This document shows, in pieces, positions 44,699-52,197 of a DNA stretch of 64,000 bases (positions are counted from its first letter, which is position 1; each line of letters opens with the position of its first letter). The DNA is from Spirochaetales bacterium. GTDB lineage: Bacteria > Spirochaetota > Spirochaetia > DSM-2461. The position numbers and the translations under genes were made by a program. The stretch lies in contig JAFGXR010000034.1 of assembly GCA_016936555.1 (NCBI GenBank), forward strand, positions 26,267 to 90,266, read 5' to 3'. The notes under the pieces were generated by a model that did no database searches, was not told the DNA's origin, and worked only from the letters and a program-made list of their open reading frames with translations.

Positions 44699-45440
44699 AA
44701 AAAAACTCCTTTATATGTAAACAGACAAATGGACATAATCCTTCATACATCTAATTGCAATTTTCATGCCAAGATAAAGCAATATCTTTCAATATCTTTT
44801 TTTTTGAATAAAATTCAAGTTTTCCGCCCCTGGCAAGATTGAACACTCGACAGCTAAGTCGATAATTCGCCCTGAATGTCGACTTGTTGATAAGAAAAAA
44901 ATAGTAATTTGCTCGATTACTAAGAAAGGAATTTTCTTATCGTCGTCTTCCCCTAATCCTCGAATAAAAAATTCTGAGATGAAATTGGGAATAACTTCTT
45001 TTATCATTACGTTTTACTTTTTTCAGTATCCTAATAATAATAACTTTTACTACAAATATAGCTCAAAATACTAAAAAGACTACAGTTTTGCTGATAGTTG
45101 GATCACAAATAATACAACTTTTTATATTTTCGGTATGGACAGCAATTAGATGTATAAAAAAAACACAAGATGTATTTTTTTGTAGAACAGATTTAGTTTT
45201 TACTATCGCAAAAATACAAAACCTACTCCACTTTTCCAGAGATATTTTATAATGATTACAGTCGATAAAAATTGATATTAAGACAACAATTAGGTATAAG
45301 AAAGTCAAAACCCGGGTTTACAAATTGGTAGGATCGGATCAAAAAGTCGCACATTCTGAATCGGCTTCCGCCTCTCATTCCAGCTCTCCTGCCGATTTGC
45401 GCTCAAAAGATCGCACCGGAACTATCGATCGAGCCCCGCG
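44699..45440. other. Long non-coding stretch between giant gene and tRNA-Arg
   Basis: No convincing gene. It is AT-rich from 44700 to about 45310. Near the giant gene there is a 10-bp palindrome AATTGCAATT (44753-44762), and TTGCAA-N17-TATGTC on the minus strand could be its promoter. From about 45320 to 45440 the composition becomes GC-richer and includes TCGAGCCCCGC (45429-45439), the complement of part of the tRNA T-arm. Two short frames (44789-45007 and 45063-45308, minus) lack ribosome sites and protein-like composition. Confidence 0.6.
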
Positions 45441-45475
45441 AATTATAAATAAGACAGGCACCCGAAGGGTGCCTG
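45441..45475 (-). terminator. Terminator of the tRNA-Arg gene
   Basis: 9-bp perfect stem CAGGCACCC/GGGTGCCTG with a 3-nt loop (45455-45475), followed on the minus strand by TCTTATTTATAATT. Confidence 0.85.
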
Positions 45476-45481
45476 AACGTG

Positions 45482-45555
45482 TGATCGATGCGGGGCTCGA
45501 ACCCACCACCTCTTCCTCCGGAGGGAAGCGCTCTATCCAAATGAGCTAATCGACC
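45482..45555 (-). tRNA. tRNA-Arg (anticodon CCG)
   Basis: 74 nt. Acceptor stem GGTCGAT/ATCGATC (one G-U), D arm GCTC/GAGC, anticodon stem CTTCC/GGAAG around loop CTCCGGA (anticodon CCG), T arm GTGGG/CCCGC with loop TTCGAGC, discriminator A. CCA is not encoded; the next bases are CAC. It reads CGG codons. It has its own promoter and terminator, separate from the carbamoyltransferase gene upstream. Confidence 0.96.
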
Positions 45556-45566
45556 ATATCAATAGG

Positions 45567-45595
45567 AATTTACAGGGAAAGGGGATGGAAGTCAA
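45567..45595 (-). promoter_or_regulatory. Promoter of tRNA-Arg
   Basis: On the minus strand TTGACT (45595-45590), a 17-nt spacer and TAAATT (45572-45567), placing the transcription start a few bases before the tRNA 5' end. Confidence 0.75.
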
Positions 45596-45609
45596 TGGGT
45601 TGATGCCGA

Positions 45610-45648
45610 CTTATAAAGAGAAGAACCGTCCCGGAGACAGGACGGTTC
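45610..45648 (-). terminator. Terminator after the carbamoyltransferase gene
   Basis: Stem GAACCGTCC/GGACGGTTC (9 bp, arms 45640-45648 and 45623-45631), followed on the minus strand by TTCTCTTTATAAG. Confidence 0.85.
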
Positions 45649-45669
45649 AGGAGTTTTTATGAGAAAAAA

Positions 45670-46869
45670 TCAGTCGTCAAATCTTCTTTTGCCTTTTTCC
45701 AGCATTTTCTGAAGAGTGTCCGCCGGATTCTGACATTTGCTCAGGAAAATCATGGCGGCGATAATGTAAGGCTTGTAGCTGGCTTCTTTATAGAGAGGAT
45801 CTCTGTAGCGGTCGAATACTGAAGCGGCTACTTCGCCCTGCTCGCAGCTGACGCCGGTGATGTCGGCGGGAAGGCAGTGCATGTAAAGCGCTTTGCCCTC
45901 TTTGGTCGTCGCCATCAATTCTTCCGTACATTCCCAGTCCTTATATTTCGCGTTCTGGGCAAGCAGCTCTTTTTCAAGTGCTTTGATTCCGTCGTGATCG
46001 CCCTCTCCGTAAAGGTCAGTCCTCTTTTCCATAGCGGCGAAGGGAGCCCAGGATTTGGGATAAACGATATCCGCATCTTTAAAGGCTTCGGCCATGGAGT
46101 TCGACTTAACGAATTTGCCGCCCGATCTTTCGGCGTTGACTCTTGCGACTTCTTCCACCTCGGGCATAACCTCATATCCTTCAGGATGGGCAAGATGAAC
46201 TTCCATTCCCAGGCGGGTCATAAGACCGATGATTCCCTGGGGTACGGAAAGGGGTTTACCGTAGGAAGGAGAATAAGCCCATGTCATGGCGATCTTCTTG
46301 CCTTTGAGGTTTTCGATTCCGCCGAACTCATTAATCAGGTGAAGAGCGTCGGACATGGACTGTGTGGGGTGGTCGATATCGCACTGAAGATTGACAAGTG
46401 TCGGTCTCTGCTCCAGAACACCGTCCAGGTGTCCCTGTTTTACAGAGTCGGACACTTCCTGCATATAAGTATGGCCTTTTCCGATGTACATATCGTCTCT
46501 GATACCGATGACATCAGCCATGAAAGATATCATGTTTGCGGTTTCCCGGACTGTTTCCCCGTGCGCCACCTGGGATTTTCCCTCGTCGAGGTCCTGCACT
46601 TCAAGACCGAGGAGGTTACAGGCACTGGCATAGCTGAATCTGGTTCTTGTCGAGTTATCCCGGAACAGAGAAATACCCAGCCCACTGTCGAACAGTTTTG
46701 TGGAAATGTTTTCCTCCCTCAGGTTTCTGAGGATATCGGCAACGAGGAAAGTCGATTTGATTTCATCGTCACTCTTATCCCAGGTCAGGAAAAAGTCATC
46801 ATTGTACATTTTGTCACTGGCCAGACGGGACAGTTCCTTTATCATCTCTTCGATACGAATTTTACTCAT
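45670..46869 (-). CDS. ygeW: Knotted carbamoyltransferase, YgeW family
   Basis: 399 residues, matching YgeW. Carbamoyltransferase fold with the carbamoyl phosphate loop SLFRDNSTRTRFSY and the motif MHCLPAD. The length and the DNSTRTR form distinguish it from ordinary ornithine or aspartate carbamoyltransferases. YgeW proteins in E. coli and others sit with xanthine dehydrogenase and ureide genes; the exact substrate is not firmly established. The start at MSKIRIEE has AAAGGAG 6 nt upstream; a longer frame to 46890 does not. Downstream of carbamate kinase, which would use its carbamoyl phosphate for ATP. Confidence 0.88.
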   Translation of the reverse strand: MSKIRIEEMIKELSRLASDKMYNDDFFLTWDKSDDEIKSTFLVADILRNLREENISTKLFDSGLGISLFRDNSTRTRFSYASACNLLGLEVQDLDEGKSQVAHGETVRETANMISFMADVIGIRDDMYIGKGHTYMQEVSDSVKQGHLDGVLEQRPTLVNLQCDIDHPTQSMSDALHLINEFGGIENLKGKKIAMTWAYSPSYGKPLSVPQGIIGLMTRLGMEVHLAHPEGYEVMPEVEEVARVNAERSGGKFVKSNSMAEAFKDADIVYPKSWAPFAAMEKRTDLYGEGDHDGIKALEKELLAQNAKYKDWECTEELMATTKEGKALYMHCLPADITGVSCEQGEVAASVFDRYRDPLYKEASYKPYIIAAMIFLSKCQNPADTLQKMLEKGKRRFDD

Positions 46870-46899
46870 TGAAATCTCCTTTGGTTGCATAGGCGAGCA

Positions 46900-46913
46900 G
46901 GCTGTTAACAGCC
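46900..46913. promoter_or_regulatory. 14-bp perfect palindrome between carbamate kinase and carbamoyltransferase genes
   Basis: GGCTGTTAACAGCC, in the 79-nt gap upstream of the carbamoyltransferase ribosome site. It could be an operator, an RNA-processing hairpin or an attenuator. No T tract follows on either strand, so it is not a simple terminator. Confidence 0.4.
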
Positions 46914-46948
46914 GACCAGCCTATTTTTATATCCTTCTACTATTGTAG

Positions 46949-47899
46949 TTAAATTGTAATATGGGTTCCAGTCTTACCGGCGACAGCTTCCCTGATATGC
47001 TCCGGATCAGTGATAATAGCTTCCCTTCCGCCTTTTTCCAGAAAGCTTATGACAGCCTGAACTTTGGGCAGCATGCTTCCGGGAGCGAAATGTCCTTCGT
47101 TCATATACTGTTTCATCTCTTCGAGCGAAACGTTCTGCAGTCTTTTCTCTTCAGGTGTATTGAAATTGAGCGCGACCTGGGGAACACCTGTCGAAATAAT
47201 CAGCAGATCCGCCTCGAGATCGGCCGCGAGAAGGCTTGTGGCGAAGTCCTTGTCGATGACCGCATCGACACCGACAAATCCGTTCTCTTCACGGATAACG
47301 GGAATACCGCCTCCGCCGACGGCGATGACATTGAATCCCGCACCGATAAGCGTGTTGATTGCTTCCTTCTCAACAATGCTCTGAGGTTTGGGAGAGGCGA
47401 CGACTCTTCTGTAGCCCCGGCCCGCATCGGAAACCATATTCCAGTCGGGATGTTCCTTCCTGATGGATTCCATCTGCTCTTCCGTATAGAAGGTTCCGAT
47501 AGGCTTGCTGGGTTTTTCAAAGGCCTGGTCCGCTCTGTCCACCTCGACCTGGGTTACGATGGTCACGGCACTTTTATCCATGTTGCGGCTTTTGAACTCG
47601 TTGTCCATGGCCTGCTGGATCTGGTATCCGATGGCGCCCTGGGTATCGGCTCCGCAGCTGACCAGGGGAACGGCATGCATTCCCGCCACTTCATGGGCGA
47701 TTTCAGATCTTCTGAGGATAAACCCGACCTGGGGTCCGTTGCCGTGGGTCACGACAACGCTGAAACCTTCCTCGATGAGATCTACGATATGCTTTGCAGT
47801 AGTACAGATTGCCGCATACTGGTCTTCTACTGTCTGATGGTCTTTATCCGCGATTAAGGAGTTCCCCCCGATAGCAATAACAGCCAATTTCTTTTCCAC
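46949..47899 (-). CDS. arcC: Carbamate kinase
   Basis: 316 residues. It makes ATP from carbamoyl phosphate and ADP. The N-terminal AIGGNSL, THGNGPQVG and the later VGGGGIPV match the family. A GTG start at 47899 is chosen because CAGGAGG lies 8 nt before it and the protein then begins MEKKLAVIAIGG; a TTG at 47941 has neither feature. First gene of a two-gene unit with the carbamoyltransferase, pointing to substrate-level ATP from ureide or arginine-like breakdown. Confidence 0.93.
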   Translation of the reverse strand: MEKKLAVIAIGGNSLIADKDHQTVEDQYAAICTTAKHIVDLIEEGFSVVVTHGNGPQVGFILRRSEIAHEVAGMHAVPLVSCGADTQGAIGYQIQQAMDNEFKSRNMDKSAVTIVTQVEVDRADQAFEKPSKPIGTFYTEEQMESIRKEHPDWNMVSDAGRGYRRVVASPKPQSIVEKEAINTLIGAGFNVIAVGGGGIPVIREENGFVGVDAVIDKDFATSLLAADLEADLLIISTGVPQVALNFNTPEEKRLQNVSLEEMKQYMNEGHFAPGSMLPKVQAVISFLEKGGREAIITDPEHIREAVAGKTGTHITI

Positions 47900-47959
47900 T
47901 TTGACTGCCTCCTGTTTTTCAATTTTTTCACTAATGATCAAACAAAGTATGATTGTCTG

Positions 47960-47989
47960 ATATTACCATGAAACAGGGAGAGTTGTAAA
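47960..47989 (-). promoter_or_regulatory. Possible promoter of the carbamate kinase operon
   Basis: On the minus strand TTTACA (47989-47984), 18-nt spacer, TAATAT (47965-47960). Confidence 0.45.
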
Positions 47990-48027
47990 ATTCTTTCAAC
48001 AAAAAATGATCAGTTCATTCCGCCGTC

Positions 48028-48056
48028 TTGCTCAGGTATATTTTTTTATCTATAAT
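48028..48056 (+). promoter_or_regulatory. Promoter of the acetate transporter gene
   Basis: TTGCTC (48028-48033), a 17-nt spacer and a consensus TATAAT (48051-48056), about 55 nt before the start codon. Confidence 0.7.
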
Positions 48057-48112
48057 TGGCCACCGTAAAGAGTTATCCCCTGTGGATATCTATATAAAAA
48101 AGGAGGGACTTC

Positions 48113-48703
48113 ATGTCCAACAACTCTGAAGCGAGAAGAATTCTCGATCAAACAGCCAATCCCGCCCCCCTGGGACTGATGGGATTCGGTATGACAACCG
48201 TACTGCTGAATATTCACAACATAGGGCTTTTTGAGCTCAATTCCATGATACTTGCCATGGGAGTCTTTTTCGGAGGTCTGGCTCAGATTTTCGCAGGTCT
48301 GCACGAACAGAAAAAAGGTAACACTTTTGCCGCGACCGCCTTCACTTCCTACGGAGCTTTCTGGTTATCCTTCGTTACACTGCTCGAACTCCCCCGATTG
48401 GGATGGGCACCGGCGTCTGATGATCTGTCCATGGGATTCTACCTTCTTATGTGGGGAATCTTTACAGGATTCATGTTTATCGGAACTCTGAGACTCACAA
48501 GAGCTCTCCAGGTTGTTTTCGGTACGCTGACGCTGCTTTTCTTCCTGCTGGCAATTAAGGATTTCACCGGAATCGCCCCTGTGGGAACCGTTGCGGGCAT
48601 CGTGGGAATCTTCTGCGGATCCAGCGCCATCTACACGGCCATGGGAGAAGTTCTGAACGAACTTTACGGAAAAGAAGTTTTTCCCCTGGGTTACAGAAAA
48701 TAA
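48113..48703 (+). CDS. Acetate/succinate transporter, GPR1/FUN34/YaaH family
   Basis: 196 residues, six hydrophobic helices, with the family signature NPAPLGLMGFGMTT and the later FFGGLAQIFAGLHE. Members (SatP) carry acetate or succinate with protons, or act as channels. GGAGG lies 6 nt before the ATG. Own promoter and terminator; divergent from carbamate kinase. Useful to a fermenter that excretes or re-imports acetate. Confidence 0.9.
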   Translation: MSNNSEARRILDQTANPAPLGLMGFGMTTVLLNIHNIGLFELNSMILAMGVFFGGLAQIFAGLHEQKKGNTFAATAFTSYGAFWLSFVTLLELPRLGWAPASDDLSMGFYLLMWGIFTGFMFIGTLRLTRALQVVFGTLTLLFFLLAIKDFTGIAPVGTVAGIVGIFCGSSAIYTAMGEVLNELYGKEVFPLGYRK

Positions 48704-48725
48704 TCAAAGCTTAAGATTGGATTTG

Positions 48726-48753
48726 AAAGGAGCTGGAAACGGCTCCTTTTTTT
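48726..48753 (+). terminator. Terminator of the acetate transporter gene
   Basis: Stem AAAGGAGC/GCTCCTTT (48726-48749) with an 8-nt loop, merging into a 7-T run that touches the stop of the convergent HepT gene. Confidence 0.85.
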
Positions 48754-49171
48754 ATTCGTTTACAAGAATTTCAATGCCTATTTCTTTGCAGAAAAGTATA
48801 AGCGATTTGTATTCTTTTTCTACTATCTGCTTCAAAATCTCCATATCCAACTTCTGATATTCATGGATTACGATATTTCTGAAACCTGTCATGGCAATCA
48901 TGGATTTAGTAGAAGATGATGATATTATTCCGGAATTTTCAAGAAGATGAAAGGATTCCGCGCTATTCTGGGGCATTCCCAAATGCTTAATAGCGACAAG
49001 ATGCTGGGCCAAATCAATAGCTGCCTGACAAGCCCTCTCCAGATTGAGGATTAATGCATCAATATGAGTAAAATTATCCAGTTGGGGATTTGCGTTATAT
49101 TCCTCTCTCATTCTTCTAAGAGACCGTTCAATAATGGCTGATTTATTCAATATGACATTATCGGCTTGCAT
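48752..49171 (-). CDS. hepT: HEPN ribonuclease toxin, HepT/DUF86 family
   Basis: 139 residues from MQADNV. The toxin motif R-x4-H-x-Y is intact as RNIVIHEY near the C-terminus. HEPN proteins of this type cleave tRNA and are silenced by AMPylation of the motif Tyr by the MntA partner. The start chosen overlaps the MntA stop by 14 nt; a frame from 49201 would add ten residues with no ribosome site. Together they form a two-gene toxin-antitoxin unit. Confidence 0.88.
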   Translation of the reverse strand: MQADNVILNKSAIIERSLRRMREEYNANPQLDNFTHIDALILNLERACQAAIDLAQHLVAIKHLGMPQNSAESFHLLENSGIISSSSTKSMIAMTGFRNIVIHEYQKLDMEILKQIVEKEYKSLILFCKEIGIEILVNE

Positions 49172-49550
49172 AGGCTTCCACAATTTCCCTTCTATCTTCA
49201 TTAAATTGAATGTACATTCCCAGAAGATTAGCCCTGAGCAGATTCATTTTGTCTTCATCTCTGACAAAAACAGGAATACCTTTCAGCAAGGCTTCTCTGG
49301 CATATATCAGGTTTTTCGAAGAGATAATTCCCAGATCAACAGTTCTTGAGAATTCATAAGATAAAGACGATGAGAGGCTTAAAAAATCAGATGGCAAGAT
49401 TTTTTTACCTGATTCGGTAAGTACAGCCATATCTATATCACTATCCGGTCTTAATTTACCGGTGGCAGCACTTCCCAGTAAAAAAACAGCCACGACCTTA
49501 TCGTATTTCCTGAATATATCTGCCGCAACAGTCTGGATCTTCTCAATCAT
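49158..49550 (-). CDS. mntA: MntA-type nucleotidyltransferase antitoxin
   Basis: 130 residues. The minimal nucleotidyltransferase motif G-S-x10-D-x-D is present as GSAATGKLRPDSDID. This enzyme AMPylates the HepT toxin. A TTG at 49559 is an alternative start three codons up. Upstream of and overlapping hepT, which is the usual antitoxin-toxin order. Confidence 0.86.
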   Translation of the reverse strand: MIEKIQTVAADIFRKYDKVVAVFLLGSAATGKLRPDSDIDMAVLTESGKKILPSDFLSLSSSLSYEFSRTVDLGIISSKNLIYAREALLKGIPVFVRDEDKMNLLRANLLGMYIQFNEDRREIVEAYASR

Positions 49551-49605
49551 ATAATCCAAATGTATGTTAAAAAACGGTTTATCACAAGGATAAACCGATT
49601 TGAAG

Positions 49606-50214
49606 TCATTCTATAAATAGATCGTTTAAATTCACAGAGAACTCCCGAAGAACAAAGGAATTCACAATTTTATCGCTTTCATCATTTTTCAGAAAAGCCG
49701 GAGGAATAATAGTTCCCTCATCATAAGTTCCTTTATCATTCAGGAGAAAAACCTGCACATACCGGCTTTCGTGATCAATGATCCAGTACTCCCGGACGCC
49801 TTCCCTTTCATAAAGCCTGAATTTCTCGTTAAGATCTTTCTTCGACGTATAGGGAGAGAGAATTTCTATAACCAGATCAGGGGCGCCGGTGCACCCTTTT
49901 TCCGTCAGTTTATCAGGATCACAGATGACCGAGAGATCCGGCTGAACGACGGTCCGGATATCGCTTTCCTCCTGCCCGGCAAAATCGGGGAATGTGACAT
50001 CGAAGGGAGCGGCAAAGACTTCACAGGTTTTGTCTTTTAAAAATGTATCTATTTCCGTTGAGAGTTTTCGAGATATCCGCTGGTGCCGGGTTGCCGGCGC
50101 CGGGCTCATATTCCAGGCGACCCCGTCAATCAGCTCCCATCGCTCATCGTCGGGCCAGGTTGCGTAATCTCCATAGGTGTAGATCTGATCGTTTTTGATT
50201 TTAGGTATCCCCAT
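49606..50214 (-). CDS. Uma2-family (DUF820) restriction-endonuclease-fold protein
   Basis: 202 residues. PD-(D/E)xK-like nuclease fold: WELIDG at the front, VQPDLSVI, APDLVIEILSPYT with the following Lys pair, and LYEREGVREYWIID, as in Uma2 proteins. Function of the family is not well known; proposed roles are mobile-element or defence nucleases. Start uncertain: ATGs at 50223 and 50214, the latter with better spacing to GGAG. Upstream of the toxin-antitoxin pair on the same strand. Confidence 0.82.
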   Translation of the reverse strand: MGIPKIKNDQIYTYGDYATWPDDERWELIDGVAWNMSPAPATRHQRISRKLSTEIDTFLKDKTCEVFAAPFDVTFPDFAGQEESDIRTVVQPDLSVICDPDKLTEKGCTGAPDLVIEILSPYTSKKDLNEKFRLYEREGVREYWIIDHESRYVQVFLLNDKGTYDEGTIIPPAFLKNDESDKIVNSFVLREFSVNLNDLFIE

Positions 50215-50318
50215 ATTCCTCATATCTCCAGTATATATTTCTCTAGACAGATCTACAAAGAAAAAACACATGCTGCTTCAACTGAAAAGACACACCACAG
50301 ACTGGAATATGTATAATT

Positions 50319-51077
50319 TTACCTGTCTTCCTTTTTAAAGACTTTAGCCGCTGCGGCCAGCCCCGCCAGGGCAAACCCCGCACTTACGGCAAAACAGATC
50401 CAGAGAGGAATCGCAGCGGCTCCTGCCGATTGAACGGAATCGAGTGCAGTCTGCCGCAACCCGGTAACCACATAAGTCGTCGGATTGGCCAGAGCTCCGA
50501 TGCGCATCCACAGGGGAAGTGATGCAAGGGGATACAGCGAGTTGCTCAGAAACAGCAGAGGCATTTGAAGAAGGAAAATGAGCATGTGATATCCTTCGGA
50601 ACTGTCAGTCATAGTTGCCGCGGCCAGAGCCAATCCGGAAAAACCGATTCCGAAAGCGGCAATGAGAATCAAACCGCCCAACCATTCGAAAGGGTTTCCG
50701 TTCAATTCCGCTCCCAGGATGAGGCCGACCAGAAAAATGATAAGTGCCTGAATGAGCACTTTTGTAGTGATCGTAAGAACATGCCCAGAAAGGATGCTTA
50801 CCCGGGGAACGGGAGCGGCTCTGTATTTTTTTACGATACCGCTTAACCTTTCATTCAGCCAGGTCGATCCCCCGGCAATAGCGGCTCCTACAGCAGTAAG
50901 GGCGACGATTCCGGGAATCATAAAGGTCATATAATTATCCCCTTTCATCATGCCGCCCATACCCACACCGAAAAGAACGACCCAGAGAAGAGGCTGGATG
51001 AGCATTCCGGCTATTTCCTCCGGATGCTTCACCGTTTTGTGCATATATTTCTGCCAGAATATAAATGTAGCGTTCAT
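50319..51077 (-). CDS. ABC-2 type exporter permease (DrrB-like)
   Basis: 252 residues, six hydrophobic helices, ABC-2 family, with FIPGIVALTAVGAAIAGG and RLSGIVKKYRAAPVPR typical of drug-exporter permeases. AAGGA is 5 nt before the ATG. Its ATPase should be encoded just upstream, 12 nt away, but that gene keeps only the ATPase tail (see the chimera). The permease may thus be without its motor, unless another ATPase serves it. Confidence 0.85.
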   Translation of the reverse strand: MNATFIFWQKYMHKTVKHPEEIAGMLIQPLLWVVLFGVGMGGMMKGDNYMTFMIPGIVALTAVGAAIAGGSTWLNERLSGIVKKYRAAPVPRVSILSGHVLTITTKVLIQALIIFLVGLILGAELNGNPFEWLGGLILIAAFGIGFSGLALAAATMTDSSEGYHMLIFLLQMPLLFLSNSLYPLASLPLWMRIGALANPTTYVVTGLRQTALDSVQSAGAAAIPLWICFAVSAGFALAGLAAAAKVFKKEDR

Positions 51078-51089
51078 ATTTATCCTTAT

Positions 51090-52088
51090 TCAGTCTCTTA
51101 AATGCCGCCCTGTGTGCTTTAGAAAAACATCCTCCAGGGTCGGTTTCGAAAGAGTGATATCTTCAATTCTGTAACCGCAGCCGAATGCCTTTTCCACAAC
51201 CTCCGCCAGCCTGCGATTGCCTGAATCAACGCCGATCTGGACCATATCGCCTATGGCTTCCAAGGTTTCGACAAAAGGCAGCTCTTTCAAAGTCCGAATC
51301 AGGGTTCCCCTATCTCCTGTGCCCTTCAGGTACTGCCAGAGAGCGGCATCCCAATTCTCCACTTTTGTCAGGATCATTGTATCCTCCTTCCGCTTTCCAT
51401 TGAAAAAAGCGGGATCGGCATAGCAGGATTCATAAAAGGGAACATTGTTTCCCATCATCCGGGACATAAGGGGACCGATATTTTCCATCTGACGACTCTC
51501 CAGGAGCCATTCGGGCATGGTTTCGCTGACAAACACCGCCGCATCGACCAGTATCATACCGGCGACTCTCTCCTCATGCTCAAGGGCCGTACGAACCGCC
51601 AGAGTACCTCCGTATGATGAACCGACCAGATAGACCTGATCGAGATCAAACTCATCGAGCAGAGCCGCAAGCTGATCTACCGCCGCTTCCTGTGTGTAGG
51701 GATTGGCTCCGGTCCAGTCACCGGATATCATTTTTTCACTCAGTCCGTAGGGAACCTGGTCATTAGCGATGACCCGTCCCATGGAACCGAAAAAGTCCAT
51801 GACCCTGTCCCAGGAGTACAGGTTATACATGGAACCGTGAAGGAGAACAAAAACAGGTTCATCCTTATCTGCCCCGCCCTTTTCCCTGTAATGTATTTCT
51901 ATGCTATCAGTCCCTTGAAAGGGAATGGTGACAAAACGGCTGTCGTTCCTTTGAACCTCTTCAGCAGAGACCACATCCTCTAGAGGTGCTGGCGAGATAA
52001 ACAGAGGAACTATGACAGCCAGCAATGCAAGGGAGGCAATCACAATAGCGATAATGAGTAAAATTCTCTTAATAAGCTTCTTTTTCAT
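51090..52088 (-). CDS. Chimeric protein: alpha/beta hydrolase N-terminus fused to C-terminal domain of an ABC ATPase
   Basis: 332 residues. A membrane anchor (8-30) precedes an alpha/beta hydrolase part with oxyanion motif LLHGS (about 82-86) and nucleophile elbow GSSYGG (Ser158). At about residue 268-275 (LKELPFVETLEAIGD) it changes into the C-terminal domain of DrrA-type ATPases, ending IEDITLSKPTLEDVFLKHTG near the end. The hydrolase's usual acid/His segment and the ATPase's Walker A, signature and Walker B are all absent. An in-frame deletion joining two neighbouring genes explains this best. AAGGA precedes the ATG. First gene of an operon with the ABC-2 permease, behind MarR-type operators. 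Probably inactive as ATPase; hydrolase activity doubtful. Confidence 0.8.
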   Translation of the reverse strand: MKKKLIKRILLIIAIVIASLALLAVIVPLFISPAPLEDVVSAEEVQRNDSRFVTIPFQGTDSIEIHYREKGGADKDEPVFVLLHGSMYNLYSWDRVMDFFGSMGRVIANDQVPYGLSEKMISGDWTGANPYTQEAAVDQLAALLDEFDLDQVYLVGSSYGGTLAVRTALEHEERVAGMILVDAAVFVSETMPEWLLESRQMENIGPLMSRMMGNNVPFYESCYADPAFFNGKRKEDTMILTKVENWDAALWQYLKGTGDRGTLIRTLKELPFVETLEAIGDMVQIGVDSGNRRLAEVVEKAFGCGYRIEDITLSKPTLEDVFLKHTGRHLRD

Positions 52089-52102
52089 ACTAAATCCTTA
52101 TA

Positions 52103-52185
52103 TTTAATGCTTTATAGCACTTAATATACTGTGATATTTTACTAAAGTCAACTTTCCTGCTTGATTTTTAATGCTTTATAGCACT
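52103..52185. promoter_or_regulatory. Twin 19-bp operator-like repeats
   Basis: The 19-mer TTTAATGCTTTATAGCACT occurs identically at 52103-52121 and 52167-52185, each with an inverted TGCT-N4-AGCA core. They lie between the chimera gene and the divergent MarR gene, just before both start codons. This suggests MarR binding and autoregulation of both directions. Confidence 0.7.
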
Positions 52186-52197
52186 ATTATGAGATAG

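Noticed and set aside
44775..44800. Direct repeat of CAATATCTTT upstream of the giant gene.
   Set aside because: Two short AT-rich copies only; no array and no symmetry to suggest a function.
44789..45308. Two short minus-strand frames of 72 and 81 codons in the AT-rich gap.
   Set aside because: No ribosome sites, unusual composition and no recognisable domain.
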